A DNA stretch of 64,000 nt from Candidatus Kinetoplastibacterium crithidii (ex Angomonas deanei ATCC 30255) (GCF_000319225.1 NC_019815.1:620001-684000); one strand, 5' to 3'; numbered from the stretch's first letter, positions 8,730 to 21,575 are shown. Program-made: numbers and translations. Notes: a model not told the origin generated them from the letters alone.

Positions 8730-10070
8730 TTATTTTCCTATGCAGAATTTGGAGAAAATATTATCTAATATATCTTCTGTGGTAAATTGCCCTGTTATTT
8801 TAGATAAGTTTTTATGAGATAATCTTAGTTCTTCTGCTATTAAATCAATTTGTGGGTTCTTGTCTAATGTATATGTAATTGCTGTTTGAATATGTTCTAA
8901 TGAATCTATTAGACAAAATAGATGTCTTTCTCTAGAAATCCACCTAGATTCCTCTGTTTTATTTAATCCTATGGTCTCTAGTATTTTTTCACGCAATAGA
9001 TCTAAACCAATTTTTTTAGTTGCCGAGATCAGTAAATCATCATTTTTTGCTATGCAAAAATTTTTTTCTATAATATCAGATTTATTTAGTACTGTTATTA
9101 TTGGTATTCCATTGGGGAAAATAATATTTGGTTTTTGGGGTTTTGTTATATCTTGTATGAGCAAGATTAGATCTGCTTTTTCTATTTCTTCTAAACTTTT
9201 TTTTATTCCTATATTTTCTATGTAATCATTACTTTCTCTAATTCCGGCGGTATCAATTATGTTTATAAGGATCCCGTTTATGCTTATTTCATTTATTATT
9301 TTATCTCTAGTAGTTCCAGGTATGTCTGTTACGATTGCTACTTCCTCTTCAGATAAGGCATTTAGTAGACTAGATTTGCCGACATTTGGTTCTCCTGCTA
9401 TAACTACATTAATACCATTTTTTAAAGTAATGCCTTGTTTTGTTTTTTTTATAAAAGTGAGTAAGTTTTGACTTGTTTTTTCTAAAGAAGCTAATATCTT
9501 ATTTTTTTCTATTAGAATAATATCTTCTTCTGAAAAATCTATATTTGCTTCGACAATAACTCTTAATTTCATTATGTCATCAGATAGTGCATTAATAGCT
9601 CTGGATGGCTCACCAGACAGAGCTATTAATGCACTTCTAGATGCTTCTATAGACACGGCGTCTATAATGTCTGCAATAGCCTCTGCTTGAGCTAAATCTA
9701 TTCGGCCGTTTAAAAATGCCCTTTTTGTAAATTCTCCAGGTTCAGATATGCGTACTCCAATATCTCTTCCATGATCAATACAAAGATTTAAGATTTCATG
9801 TATTACTACTATTCCACCATGACACTGGAGTTCCAGTATATCTTCTCCAGTAAATGACTTTGGTGATTTAAAGAATATGGCAATACCTTTGTCAATAATT
9901 AGGTTTTCTGTGTTTTTGAATGGTAGATAATATACTCGTCTATTATCTAGTTTTTTTCCAAAAAGATTCATCATCAAAGTTGAGAGATCTTTTCCTGAAA
10001 CACGTACTATTCCAATAGCTCCTTTTCCAGTAGCAGTAGATATAGCAACAATAGGAGAATTATCATACAT
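8730..10070 (-). CDS. mnmE: tRNA modification GTPase MnmE
   Basis: MnmE (TrmE), the GTPase partner of MnmG in wobble-uridine modification. 446 aa. The N-terminal tetrahydrofolate-binding domain (SPIVAISTATGKGAIGIVRVSG, LELQCHGG, RISEPGEFTKRAFLNGRIDL) is followed by a G domain with P-loop GEPNVGKSS (226-234), DIPGTTRD, NKSD, and the C-terminal FCIGK whose Cys is conserved. It starts at ATG 10070. It is the last gene of the run rpmH-rnpA-yidD-yidC-mnmE. Confidence 0.97.
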   Translation of the reverse strand: MYDNSPIVAISTATGKGAIGIVRVSGKDLSTLMMNLFGKKLDNRRVYYLPFKNTENLIIDKGIAIFFKSPKSFTGEDILELQCHGGIVVIHEILNLCIDHGRDIGVRISEPGEFTKRAFLNGRIDLAQAEAIADIIDAVSIEASRSALIALSGEPSRAINALSDDIMKLRVIVEANIDFSEEDIILIEKNKILASLEKTSQNLLTFIKKTKQGITLKNGINVVIAGEPNVGKSSLLNALSEEEVAIVTDIPGTTRDKIINEISINGILINIIDTAGIRESNDYIENIGIKKSLEEIEKADLILLIQDITKPQKPNIIFPNGIPIITVLNKSDIIEKNFCIAKNDDLLISATKKIGLDLLREKILETIGLNKTEESRWISRERHLFCLIDSLEHIQTAITYTLDKNPQIDLIAEELRLSHKNLSKITGQFTTEDILDNIFSKFCIGK

Positions 10071-10091
10071 ATCTAGACCAAATATTTTGTT

Positions 10092-11684
10092 TTATTTTCG
10101 TATGATGAACCATTGTTGTGCGATTGATAATATATTATTGACACACCAGTATAAAACTAATCCTGATGGAAAGAAGAACATCATTCCTCCAAATATTAAA
10201 GGCATAATCATCATAATTTTTGCTTGTATTGGATCTGGTGGTGCTGGATTTAGTTTCATTTGAATAAACATTGTTAGCATCATTAAGATGGGTAATATGA
10301 AATATGGATCTTTTGCTGACAAATCTTGAATCCATAATATCCAAGGAGCACCTCTCATTTCTACACTTGATAATAGCACCCAATAAAGAGAAAGGAAGAC
10401 AGGGATCTGTACTATTATTGGTAAACATCCGCCCAAAGGGTTTATTTTTTCATTTCTATATATTTCCATTACAGCGGCATTAAACTTAATATTATCATTT
10501 GAAAATTGTTTTCTTAAAGCTTGTATTCTTGGTGCTACATTCTTTAACTTTGCCATTGATCTGTAGCTTTTTGAGGCTAATGGGAAAAATAATAATTTTA
10601 TAATAAATGTTAATATGACTATAGACCAACCCCAATTTTTTACAAAATCAAATATATAATTCATAAGTAAAAATATAGGCTTAGCAATTATAGTAAATAT
10701 TCCATAATCGACAACTAAATCTAGTCCTTTAGCTACTGAAGCCATCTTTTTTTGGTCTTGAGGACCGATCCACAAATAGGAGTTGCTTGCATAAGATTCA
10801 TTAGGTTTTACTTTATTTATGGATTCTATGGTTCTTATTGCGAATATTTTTTTATTTTTATTTAGTTCTACTACTTCATTTTTGCGAATACAATTTTCTT
10901 GAGGAATCCAGGCTGTTGCAAAATAATGCTGAACCATAGCAATCCAGCCATTATCAGTGGTTTTTGTATATTTCGCTTTATTTTTAGAAACGTCTTGGAA
11001 TGATATTTTTTCAAATTTGTTTTTTTCAGAAAAAACAGCCATTCCAGTAAATGTTTTGTAAAAACTTGAACTATCTGATGGGTCACTACTATCTCTTATT
11101 ATTTGTAGATATAGTCCGGTATTTAATATTTCATTGCTTTTATTTGTAATTTTATGCTGTACCTTTATATTATATTTCCCATTTTCCAATATAAATTTTT
11201 TAAATAGCATTATGCCATTTTTTTCTGACAGAAATTCAACTTCAGACTTGTCGTTATCTTGCTTTATTTCTACCAACTTAAAATCAGATTGATGATTTGG
11301 TAAAACAGACTCACCTATTAAACCTGATTGAATAATATAAGAAAACTTATCGTCCGAATTTATTAAAACAGTAGGTTTTTTATTCTTATCTGGATAATCT
11401 AGTAATTCAGCTTTTACTATTTTAGCTCCTAGGCTGCTAAATGTAAGTTTTAAAACATTATTTTCTATAACTGTCAATTCTTCTTTGTGACCATTGATAT
11501 GGTCTTTGGCATAATCTTTTTTATCAATTGACGAAAATGCGGGTACCTGATTGTTTGTCTCATTTATTTTATTTTCAACAGAAAATATTTTGTGATTCTT
11601 TTCATTTTCTAATTGCCAATTGTTCCAAATAACCAATATAGAGAAAGAGAAAATTATCCAAAGAATTGTTCTTTTAATATCCAT
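10092..11684 (-). CDS. yidC: Membrane protein insertase YidC
   Basis: YidC inserts and folds inner-membrane proteins, alone or with SecYEG. 530 aa. One N-terminal membrane segment (residues about 6-21), a large periplasmic domain with Lys/Asn-rich drift (about 25-330), then the conserved five-helix core: GWSIVILTFIIKLLFFPLASKSYRSMAKLKNVAPRI, the NPLGGCLPIIVQIPVFLSLYWVL segment and the final PSGLVLYWCVNNILSIAQQ. The functional core is intact. It ends 21 bp before mnmE. Confidence 0.96.
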   Translation of the reverse strand: MDIKRTILWIIFSFSILVIWNNWQLENEKNHKIFSVENKINETNNQVPAFSSIDKKDYAKDHINGHKEELTVIENNVLKLTFSSLGAKIVKAELLDYPDKNKKPTVLINSDDKFSYIIQSGLIGESVLPNHQSDFKLVEIKQDNDKSEVEFLSEKNGIMLFKKFILENGKYNIKVQHKITNKSNEILNTGLYLQIIRDSSDPSDSSSFYKTFTGMAVFSEKNKFEKISFQDVSKNKAKYTKTTDNGWIAMVQHYFATAWIPQENCIRKNEVVELNKNKKIFAIRTIESINKVKPNESYASNSYLWIGPQDQKKMASVAKGLDLVVDYGIFTIIAKPIFLLMNYIFDFVKNWGWSIVILTFIIKLLFFPLASKSYRSMAKLKNVAPRIQALRKQFSNDNIKFNAAVMEIYRNEKINPLGGCLPIIVQIPVFLSLYWVLLSSVEMRGAPWILWIQDLSAKDPYFILPILMMLTMFIQMKLNPAPPDPIQAKIMMIMPLIFGGMMFFFPSGLVLYWCVNNILSIAQQWFIIRK

Positions 11685-11733
11685 TTTTGAATTTTACCTG
11701 GTAGTTTGTGATATCTACTAATATCTTATAATA

Positions 11734-11982
11734 CTATTTTTTGTTTACATCGTTTTTCTTATTTAATTTATGCGGCACAGGATCGCAGCCTCCTTCACAC
11801 CAAGGATTACAACGTAATATTCGATAAAAAATTAACCAGAAAGCATAAAAAATATTATATCTTTTAATGGATTCAATAGCATACTTAGAACAAGAAGGAT
11901 TGAATCTACATTGTGTACCTATCCAAGGGCTTAGAATGTATCGATAAGCTTCAATGAGTGTAATTACTATTTTTTTGTGCAT
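11734..11982 (-). CDS. yidD: Membrane protein insertion efficiency factor YidD
   Basis: YidD, a small membrane-associated protein that aids YidC-dependent insertion. 82 aa. The diagnostic motif YRYILSPWIG..CRFNPSCSKYA is followed by the Cys-containing RCNPWCEGGCDPVP. Its ATG (11982) lies inside the end of rnpA (16-bp overlap), the usual coupling in this operon. Confidence 0.95.
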   Translation of the reverse strand: MHKKIVITLIEAYRYILSPWIGTQCRFNPSCSKYAIESIKRYNIFYAFWLIFYRILRCNPWCEGGCDPVPHKLNKKNDVNKK

Positions 11983-12371
11983 TTTGATATTTTGCTAAAA
12001 TGGTAATTAATTTCAGATCTAGCATTTTTCTTTAGAACTCTTAATGAGCAAATAGGTGCTTTAGAGCGCAAACGCACAACATAATCCCCTTTAGGAATTA
12101 TATTTGCATTCGCTCTAAATGATTCACGCACTACTCTTTTGAGAGAGTTGCGTACAACTGCTCTATGGGCCATTTTTTTGGAAAAAATTAGGCCAATCCT
12201 ACTGGTTTTGAGCGACGTTATATCTGTGACATTGTTATGCAAGAATGAATTAACATAAAATAAATTACCCTTAGCTACTGGGTAACTGTTAATAACAGTC
12301 TTGTATTCATGAGATTTATGTAAACGAGCACCAGCAGGAAATCTAGCTCTTTTTTTGTCGTTAGTATTCAA
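11967..12371 (-). CDS. rnpA: Ribonuclease P protein component
   Basis: The protein cofactor of RNase P, which trims tRNA 5' ends. The RNR signature is clear: VVRNSLKRVVRESFRA (about 72-87), with KKMAHRAV before it and DYVVRLRSKA after it. There is no ATG upstream of the conserved region. TTG at 12371 is the only candidate start, but GGAG directly abuts it with no spacing, so the true start is uncertain. The C-terminus is longer and Lys-rich. It lies 36 bp after rpmH. Confidence 0.93.
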   Translation of the reverse strand: MNTNDKKRARFPAGARLHKSHEYKTVINSYPVAKGNLFYVNSFLHNNVTDITSLKTSRIGLIFSKKMAHRAVVRNSLKRVVRESFRANANIIPKGDYVVRLRSKAPICSLRVLKKNARSEINYHFSKISKCTKK

Positions 12372-12407
12372 CTCCGTTATAACTAATAAATTAAATCGAT
12401 ATTTGAA

Positions 12408-12542
12408 TTAAACAGATAGGCGTTTTCTTCCCTTTGCTCTACGTGCATTAATGATAGCACGCCCGGATCTTGTTTTCATTCTTATGCGAAAGCCATGTGT
12501 GCGCTTACGGCGCAAGACAGAAGGTTGATAAGTTCGTTTCAT
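12408..12542 (-). CDS. rpmH: Ribosomal protein L34
   Basis: L34 of the 50S subunit, a 44-aa highly basic protein. It reads [20 protein letters not shown] at the N-terminus and [18 protein letters not shown] at the C-terminus, an almost unaltered family sequence. It starts at ATG 12542 and is the first gene of the leftward rpmH-rnpA-yidD-yidC-mnmE operon, divergent from dnaA. Confidence 0.98.
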   Translation of the reverse strand: MKRTYQPSVLRRKRTHGFRIRMKTRSGRAIINARRAKGRKRLSV

Positions 12543-12833
12543 TGGTAATCTAAAGTTAAAAGAACAATAGTAAAGTTAAACGATATTAATTCGAATAACT
12601 CAATATCATTCTACGTTAATATACGATTAAAGGAAAGTGTAATATTATATCTAATATATCGTAATTTTTACAATGCTAATTAAGATAGCGTTTTTAGGAT
12701 GTTAGATTAATAGATATATTTATTCAAGCTATTTATTATAAAATCATAATTTTGATCTATAATGTTATTTTTGTGGTGGTTTTTTTGATTGGTTTATAAT
12801 TTGTAGTAGAATCAAGGTTTGCAAAATATATTT
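12543..12833. promoter_or_regulatory. Divergent rpmH/dnaA intergenic region with putative dnaA promoter
   Basis: A 291-bp AT-rich gap between divergent rpmH and dnaA. A possible dnaA promoter is TTGTGG (12771-12776), 18 bases, TATAAT (12795-12800), with AAGG at 12814-12817 as a distant ribosome-binding site. I found no consensus DnaA box here, so it is less likely than the mnmG-mnmE gap to be the origin. Confidence 0.4.
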
Positions 12834-14294
12834 ATGAATAATTTTTGGTTGACATTTATTGCTCAAATGGAGAAGGATTTACCTCCCCAGCAAATAAATG
12901 CATGGATTAAACCATTAGCGCCAGTTTCTTTTAATGAAGCAGAAGGCATATTGACTATTTTGGCGCCTAATAGGTTTAAATTAGATTTAGTGAGGAAGAA
13001 ATTTGGTCATCAAATAGAGAAAATTGCTTATGAATGGTTTAAGAAACCTATCAAAATTATATTTGAATTACCATCCAGTACTAAATCAAAATCTTTTCAT
13101 GAAAGCAATTTTCTTTCTAATGAAAAGGATAATAACACTACAAATCTTGTTAAGAGTAATGATGTAAATAATATTTATATAACTGGTGAAACTATAAGTG
13201 CTCCACAAGTTGACAATAATACATTGCAGACAAAGAATGTTCCAGTGGAAAATGTTGGAATCTATTATGAAAGATCTAAGTTAAATTCTATCCTTACATT
13301 TGATAATTTTGTTACAGGTAAGGCAAATCAATTAGCTAGAGCTGCTGCATTGCAGGTTTCTGAAAATCCTGGTGTGTCTTATAATCCTTTGTTTTTATAT
13401 GGAGGGGTTGGATTAGGTAAGACCCATTTAATTCATGCTGTTGGTAATTCAATGATATCCGACAAATATAGCGTGAAAGTTAGATATGTCCATGCTGATC
13501 AATATGTTTCTGATGTTGTGAAGGCTTATCAAAGGAAGGCATTTGATGAATTTAAGAGATATTATCATTCTCTTGATTTGTTATTAATAGATGACATACA
13601 ATTTTTTTCTGGAAAAAACAGGACTCAGGAAGAATTTTTCTACGCATTTGAGGCTATGGTAGCTCAACATAAGCAGATTATTATTACTAGTGATACTTAT
13701 CCAAAAGAACTATCAGGCATAGATAGTAGATTAATTTCTAGATTTGATTCTGGGTTAACTGTAGCAATAGAACCACCTGAATTAGAAATGAGGGTAGCTA
13801 TCCTTTTACGTAAAGCATCTACAGAAGGTATACCGATGCCAGAAGAAGTAGCTTTTTTTATTGCGAAACATCTTCGGAGTAATGTGCGTGAACTTGAAGG
13901 AGCATTAAGAAAAGTATTAGCATATGCACGTTTTCATGGTCGTGATGTATTAACTGTTGATGTTTGTAAAGAGGCTCTTAAGGATTTATTGTCTGTTTCT
14001 AATGGTCAAATTACAGTTGAAAATATTCAGAAGACAGTGGCAGATTTTTATAAAATTAAAGTTGCTGATATGTATTCTAAAAGAAGACCAGCTAATATTG
14101 CTATGCCTCGTCAAATTGCTATGTATCTTGCTAAAGAATTGACTCAAAAGAGTTTGCCTGAAATAGGTGATTTGTTTGGAGGAAGAGACCATACTACAGT
14201 GTTGCATGCTGTAAGAAAAATCTCTGAGGCTCGTATAAAACAATCTGACCTCAATCATACCTTACATGTTTTAGAACAAACCCTAAAGGGCTAG
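12834..14294 (+). CDS. dnaA: Chromosomal replication initiator DnaA
   Basis: DnaA binds DnaA boxes and opens the origin. 486 aa from ATG 12834; an in-frame TTG at 12819 is unlikely because homologues begin at the [21 protein letters not shown] segment. Domain I, then a linker drifted to Asn/Ser/Lys (about 85-150), then AAA+ domain III with Walker [10 protein letters not shown] (190-198), Walker [10 protein letters not shown], and domain IV with the DNA-binding signature [15 protein letters not shown]. It heads the dnaA-dnaN-gyrB operon. Confidence 0.98.
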   Translation: MNNFWLTFIAQMEKDLPPQQINAWIKPLAPVSFNEAEGILTILAPNRFKLDLVRKKFGHQIEKIAYEWFKKPIKIIFELPSSTKSKSFHESNFLSNEKDNNTTNLVKSNDVNNIYITGETISAPQVDNNTLQTKNVPVENVGIYYERSKLNSILTFDNFVTGKANQLARAAALQVSENPGVSYNPLFLYGGVGLGKTHLIHAVGNSMISDKYSVKVRYVHADQYVSDVVKAYQRKAFDEFKRYYHSLDLLLIDDIQFFSGKNRTQEEFFYAFEAMVAQHKQIIITSDTYPKELSGIDSRLISRFDSGLTVAIEPPELEMRVAILLRKASTEGIPMPEEVAFFIAKHLRSNVRELEGALRKVLAYARFHGRDVLTVDVCKEALKDLLSVSNGQITVENIQKTVADFYKIKVADMYSKRRPANIAMPRQIAMYLAKELTQKSLPEIGDLFGGRDHTTVLHAVRKISEARIKQSDLNHTLHVLEQTLKG

Positions 14295-14296
14295 AA

Positions 14297-15406
14297 ATGA
14301 AATTTTTACAAACAAATCGAGAGAATTTAATAAAGACTTTATCGAACATAGTTGGTGTTGTTGAAAGACGAAATACTATGCCTATATTATCTAATGTTCT
14401 TATAAAGAAAAGTAGTAATAAATTATCATTCATTACTACAGATATAGATGTGCAAATGACAACTTATGCTGATTTTGGAGTTCCTAGTGATGATATATCA
14501 ACTACTGTTGGAGCTCGTAAGTTGCTAGAAATTTTAAAAGCTTTGCCTGAAATGAGCCAAGTCATTATTGAAATATTTCCTGGAAAAATTAATGTTTTAT
14601 CAGAGAAGAGTAGATTTACATTGCAATCTCTGGATGCTAATGATTTTCCTGTTATGTATAGTGATGATAGCTGGGATGTTTTTGTAAAGATGTCTCAGAT
14701 AGAATTAAAAAGTTTGTTTAATATGGTTTACTTTTCTATGGCTCAACAAGATATAAGATATTATCTTAATGGTATGTTGCTAGTTTTTGATAATGGTAAA
14801 ATTAGTGCGGTGGCAACTGACGGGCATAGACTTTCTTACAATTCTGTATTAACAAATTCTTTTAAAGGTTATAAAGAGGTTATCATTCCTAGGAAAACAG
14901 TTTTGGAAATACAAAGATTATTACAGGAAAATGATGATGAGATTTCAGTTGCAGTATCAGGCATGCAGATTAAATTTTGTTTCCGTGATATAGAATTCAT
15001 TTCTAAATTGGTAGAAGGCAAATTCCCAGATTTTGTAAAGGTAATACCTCAAGATTACACTAGACATTTCACCATAGACAGAGATCTTTTTCATGGATCT
15101 TTACAGAGAGCTGCTATATTGACGAATGATAAATTTAAAGGAATTAGGTTTCAATTTGCATTAAATTCTTTCAAAATATCATCATCAAACTCTGAACATG
15201 AAGAAGCGCACGAAGAGTTGGATATAGATTATAAACATGAACCTTTTGATGTTGGTTTTAACGTTAGTTATTTGTTAGACGTCATTTCTAATATTAAGTC
15301 AGATAGTTTGATTTTATCAGTTAATCCTGATAGCAACTCTTCCATTTTAATTACTCTTCCTGGAAATGATAGTTTTAAATATGTAGTTATGCCAATGCGT
15401 ATTTGA
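14297..15406 (+). CDS. dnaN: DNA polymerase III sliding clamp (beta subunit)
   Basis: The ring-shaped clamp that tethers replicative polymerase. 369 aa, full length, three repeated clamp folds. Family segments include NIVGVVERRNTMPILSNVLI, LKALPEMSQVIIE, the domain II ATDGHRLSYNSV, and the terminus YVVMPMRI. The ATG lies two bases after the dnaA stop. Confidence 0.98.
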   Translation: MKFLQTNRENLIKTLSNIVGVVERRNTMPILSNVLIKKSSNKLSFITTDIDVQMTTYADFGVPSDDISTTVGARKLLEILKALPEMSQVIIEIFPGKINVLSEKSRFTLQSLDANDFPVMYSDDSWDVFVKMSQIELKSLFNMVYFSMAQQDIRYYLNGMLLVFDNGKISAVATDGHRLSYNSVLTNSFKGYKEVIIPRKTVLEIQRLLQENDDEISVAVSGMQIKFCFRDIEFISKLVEGKFPDFVKVIPQDYTRHFTIDRDLFHGSLQRAAILTNDKFKGIRFQFALNSFKISSSNSEHEEAHEELDIDYKHEPFDVGFNVSYLLDVISNIKSDSLILSVNPDSNSSILITLPGNDSFKYVVMPMRI

Positions 15407-15438
15407 TTGTGTAATTGTCTATTATTGGATTATTTTAA

Positions 15439-17919
<2,481 letters not shown>

Positions 17920-17920
17920 A

Positions 17921-18766
17921 TTATATATTTTTTAGTTCATGAGTTAATTCAATGCTTTTAGAGATAGTTGCCCCTTGTGCTTTTATCTCTAAAAGAAACT
18001 CTTTTGTTTGTTTTTCGAAACCACTGACTGGGCTCATACAATCATATAAGATTACAATTTTTTTTATTTCTCTAGGAGTAAGATATTTAAAAAAATGTTC
18101 TAATGTTTTTTTTATGCAATGACTGCTTGCTTCACCTGCTATTATTAGCATATCGGAATCTTTTACAAATGATAAAACTTGGTTATTATCTATTTCTTCA
18201 TTTGATATAGTACTAGGAATAGATATTCCTGATACTGCGCTATATTGTTCTATTAATGGATTTAATCCTTTCATTATGATATTTATATTTCTCAAATGAG
18301 AGTTTTCCCATTTTGTATAGGCTTTATTTATATTATGATGAATGTTATGACCCCAAGTACCTATTTGGCAATGGACTGGCCAGGCGATTAGTTCTTCTAA
18401 ATAATGTTTTTCTAGATGTTCTAAATATTTATAAGAATATTGTTTTAAATTATGTTTTTTTGGTATAACCAGTTCATTTCTTACATCTTCTGAATTTATT
18501 ACTTTAAATGGTTGGACCTCACTTCCATCAGAATTTTCCCAAAAGCTTGTAAGTGATATATCTATTCTGTAATGACTGTCCATAGTAATCATGATATTGG
18601 ATATTTTTTGAATGTTATTATCTATAAATATAGATAATCTTTCCATATCATAGTGTGCTCCTGGAACATATAATGCTGGTTTTTCTGTATTGCCATAACC
18701 ACCAGTAGGCGGCAAAGCACAAAAATCATTTTGTGGGTCTATTATTAGCAAATGTATTTTTTTCAT
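17921..18766 (-). CDS. Nicotinamidase/isochorismatase-like cysteine hydrolase
   Basis: 281 aa of the isochorismatase-like hydrolase superfamily. Likely triad: Asp10 (IIDPQNDF), Lys166 (IIMKG) and Cys217 (GEASSHC). TMDSH (61-65) and WPVHC (129-133) match the PncA-type metal site. Nicotinamidase (nicotinamide to nicotinate, NAD salvage) is the most natural reading, but at 281 aa it is longer than E. coli PncA (about 213 aa), so the substrate is not certain. It ends 2 bp from convergent gyrB and follows topB by 8 bp. Confidence 0.8.
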   Translation of the reverse strand: MKKIHLLIIDPQNDFCALPPTGGYGNTEKPALYVPGAHYDMERLSIFIDNNIQKISNIMITMDSHYRIDISLTSFWENSDGSEVQPFKVINSEDVRNELVIPKKHNLKQYSYKYLEHLEKHYLEELIAWPVHCQIGTWGHNIHHNINKAYTKWENSHLRNINIIMKGLNPLIEQYSAVSGISIPSTISNEEIDNNQVLSFVKDSDMLIIAGEASSHCIKKTLEHFFKYLTPREIKKIVILYDCMSPVSGFEKQTKEFLLEIKAQGATISKSIELTHELKNI

Positions 18767-18774
18767 AGGAGACT

Positions 18775-21243
18775 TTAGTTCTTATTTTTGTTTGGTTTTT
18801 CAAATTCAAAAGCTACTTTATCTTTTTTTATAATGAGAAAGGCTTTAAACTTTCTGCGTGTTTTTGCAGAAATAAAACCATCTAGTAAATCTGTGCGTTT
18901 ATCACTAAGTAATTTTATAACTTGATCTTTAGATATTTCTTGTTGAAGAATTTTTTTATTTAATTTGAAGCTACAATGATTTATTTCTGATAAATAACCT
19001 TCACATAAATAGCTGGATTCATTTTCAAAAACAGAAAGATTACATTTAGGACATTTTCCTAGGATTTTATCTTCAGATTTATCAATAATGGAACTTTCAA
19101 TTTTTTGTGATGTATTGTTAAATTCAAATTCTAATTTATAATCTTCATTGATTTTTAATATAGCACTAAATGGTTTAAAGTTTTTACTAATAAAATTATC
19201 TAAAGGTCCAATTTTTTTATTTCTAATCAGTTCTTCTACCTCTTCTAATTCAAAAGTTCTTCCACTAGGGTACTTGCTTATAGAAAAATCACATTTGGTG
19301 CATGTATATCTGCGATAATTTTCTTTTATTATCCCATTGCACTTAGGACAATTACTTTCTAATGTTACATAATCTCCAGGAATATTATTATTTTCATATT
19401 CCTTTGCTTTTTTTACAATATTTTTTGTCATATTAATGATATCTGACATAAATTGTGAACGTTCTAATTTATTTTGTTCTATTTGTTTTAATTTATGTTC
19501 CCATTCTCCTGTTAGTTCAGGGGATGTTAGTTCTTTAACTTCTAAGCCAGATAATAGAGTCATTAATTGAAATGTTTTTGATGTCGGGATAAGATCTTTA
19601 CCGTCTCTGCGTAGATAATTTTCTGTTAATAAACCTTCTATAATAGAGGCCCTAGTTGCTGGTGTTCCAAGACCTCTTTCATTTATTGCTTCTCGCAATT
19701 CCTCATCATTTATAAATTTTCCAGCACCCTCCATTGCCGATAATAATGTTGCCTCATTATATCTTGCAGGTGGTTTTGTATATAGTTTATTTAAGTCAAT
19801 AGACTGAGTGATGACATTTTCATTTTCTTGAATGGAAATTAATTTTTCTCCATTTTCATTTTTGTTTTTTTCATATACAGATAACCAACCTGGTTTTGTT
19901 AGAATTTTTTCCTCAGTTTTAAAAGTATGTTTGTTTACCTTTGTTAATCTTATAATATTCATATATTCAGCTGGAGGAAAGAATATTGCTATAAATCTTT
20001 TTAAAAGTAAGAAATATAATTTATGCTCAAGGTCATTCAACTTATTTGGTATTTGTAAGGTTGGTATTATGGCAAAGTGATCTGATATCTTTTTATTATC
20101 AAAAATCTTTTTATGTGGTTGAATCCATTTGTTATTAGTAATTTGTAGAGCACAATTAGTTAAATGATTTTCTATGAGTTTAGATTTGTTTTCGGCTATG
20201 GACTGCATAACATCATTTACAGTTTGTATATAGTCTTCTGGTAAGTATCTAGAATCTGTACGTGGATATGTTATTGCTTTATGTTTTTCGTATAAGGCTT
20301 GAGCTAAGCTTAGAGTGGTTTTTGCTGAAAATCCAAAATTATGGTTAGCTTCTCTTTGCAGGGAAGTTAAATCATATAAAGAAGGTGGTAATTGTGATAT
20401 AGACTTAGTTTTTTCATTTGCTATGCCTGATTGATTATTGCATTCTTGTTTAATTTTTTCTGCTTCTAGTTCATTCCATATTCTAGATTCTCTATTATCA
20501 GTATTAAGCCCATCTTTTTTAAACTTTGTATCTATCCATTTGGCATCATAAACACCATTTTTTGCTTTAAAAGTAGCTAATATTTCCCAATAATCTTTTG
20601 GTATAAAGTTCTTAATTATATTCTCACGATTATTAACTATAGCTAATGTAGGGGTTTGCACTCTGCCAACTGTTGTTTTAAAGAAACCACCTTCTTTACT
20701 ATTGAATGCAGTCATTGCTCTAGTACCATTTATTCCAACTAGCCAATCAGCTTCTGCTCTTGATCTAGCAGCATATTCAAGTGGTTTAAGCAGCTCATCA
20801 TTTTTCAGATTATTAAATGCTGTGCAAATAGCATTCTTCGTCATTGATTGTAACCATAATCGAAAGATAGGTTTTTTTGTTTTAGAAAATTGAATTATGT
20901 ATCTGAATATTAATTCACCTTCTCTTCCTGCATCGCAGGCATTTATGATGGATTCAATATCTTTGCGTTTTATGAGTTTGATAAGAGCTTTTAGACGTTC
21001 TGATGATTTCTTATCAGTCGGTATTAATTCAAAACTAGTAGGTATGACAGGCAGATTTGTAAAATTCCATTTCCCCTTAATCGGGTCATTAGATGCTGTT
21101 AAACTTAATAAATGCCCTATACTAGATGATATTACATAATTTTCATTTTCATATATATCAACATCACGTTTAAAATTTCCAAGCGATTTCGAAATATCAA
21201 GTGCAACTGATGGTTTTTCAGCAATGATTAACTGTTTTTTCAT
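18775..21243 (-). CDS. topB: DNA topoisomerase III
   Basis: A type IA topoisomerase that decatenates and relaxes DNA through a 5'-phosphotyrosine. 822 aa. Toprim start IIAEKPSVALDI, NACDAGREGE (101-110), catalytic Tyr326 in AITYPRTDSRYL, and RGLGTPATRASIIEGL. Two C-terminal Cys clusters (CPKCNG..CTKCDF and CPKCNLSV) are zinc-ribbon remnants. The long form with zinc ribbons is typical of betaproteobacteria. Start ATG 21243; divergent from argD. Confidence 0.94.
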   Translation of the reverse strand: MKKQLIIAEKPSVALDISKSLGNFKRDVDIYENENYVISSSIGHLLSLTASNDPIKGKWNFTNLPVIPTSFELIPTDKKSSERLKALIKLIKRKDIESIINACDAGREGELIFRYIIQFSKTKKPIFRLWLQSMTKNAICTAFNNLKNDELLKPLEYAARSRAEADWLVGINGTRAMTAFNSKEGGFFKTTVGRVQTPTLAIVNNRENIIKNFIPKDYWEILATFKAKNGVYDAKWIDTKFKKDGLNTDNRESRIWNELEAEKIKQECNNQSGIANEKTKSISQLPPSLYDLTSLQREANHNFGFSAKTTLSLAQALYEKHKAITYPRTDSRYLPEDYIQTVNDVMQSIAENKSKLIENHLTNCALQITNNKWIQPHKKIFDNKKISDHFAIIPTLQIPNKLNDLEHKLYFLLLKRFIAIFFPPAEYMNIIRLTKVNKHTFKTEEKILTKPGWLSVYEKNKNENGEKLISIQENENVITQSIDLNKLYTKPPARYNEATLLSAMEGAGKFINDEELREAINERGLGTPATRASIIEGLLTENYLRRDGKDLIPTSKTFQLMTLLSGLEVKELTSPELTGEWEHKLKQIEQNKLERSQFMSDIINMTKNIVKKAKEYENNNIPGDYVTLESNCPKCNGIIKENYRRYTCTKCDFSISKYPSGRTFELEEVEELIRNKKIGPLDNFISKNFKPFSAILKINEDYKLEFEFNNTSQKIESSIIDKSEDKILGKCPKCNLSVFENESSYLCEGYLSEINHCSFKLNKKILQQEISKDQVIKLLSDKRTDLLDGFISAKTRRKFKAFLIIKKDKVAFEFEKPNKNKN

Positions 21244-21575
21244 ATAAATCCAAATTAGTAAACATAAATAATGAGCTATTTAACTATTTTAGTAAACAAA
21301 TTATCGCTTGTTTTTGAGAAATGTCAGTTTACTATAATTTTTTGGAGTGTATAGTTAACTATATTAATCTTTATTAACAAAATACATTATCTATGTTAAC
21401 GTAATCTTCTTTTTAGTAAAATTAAGATTCTTATTATTTATTTTTGTGTTTCTGTAGGTCTAACATTATTATAGATAATTTCAATTAACTATATAGTTAC
21501 ATTTTATAATTTTCAATGAAAATAAATTTATTAAATTGTAACTTATTATATTATTAACTTTGTGGTAGAAATATT
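21244..21575. other. AT-rich divergent intergenic region with two palindromes
   Basis: 332 bp between topB and argD, with no ORF or homology I can recognise. It contains two 14-bp perfect palindromes that share a half-site: TATAGTTAACTATA (21350-21363) and TAACTATATAGTTA (21486-21499). They could be operator-like but could also be chance in such AT-rich DNA. Promoters for both genes must lie here. Confidence 0.4.

Noticed and set aside
12543-12833. Replication origin in the rpmH-dnaA gap
   Set aside because: This is the common position in many bacteria, but no consensus or near-consensus DnaA box could be found, whereas the mnmG-mnmE gap has an exact one.
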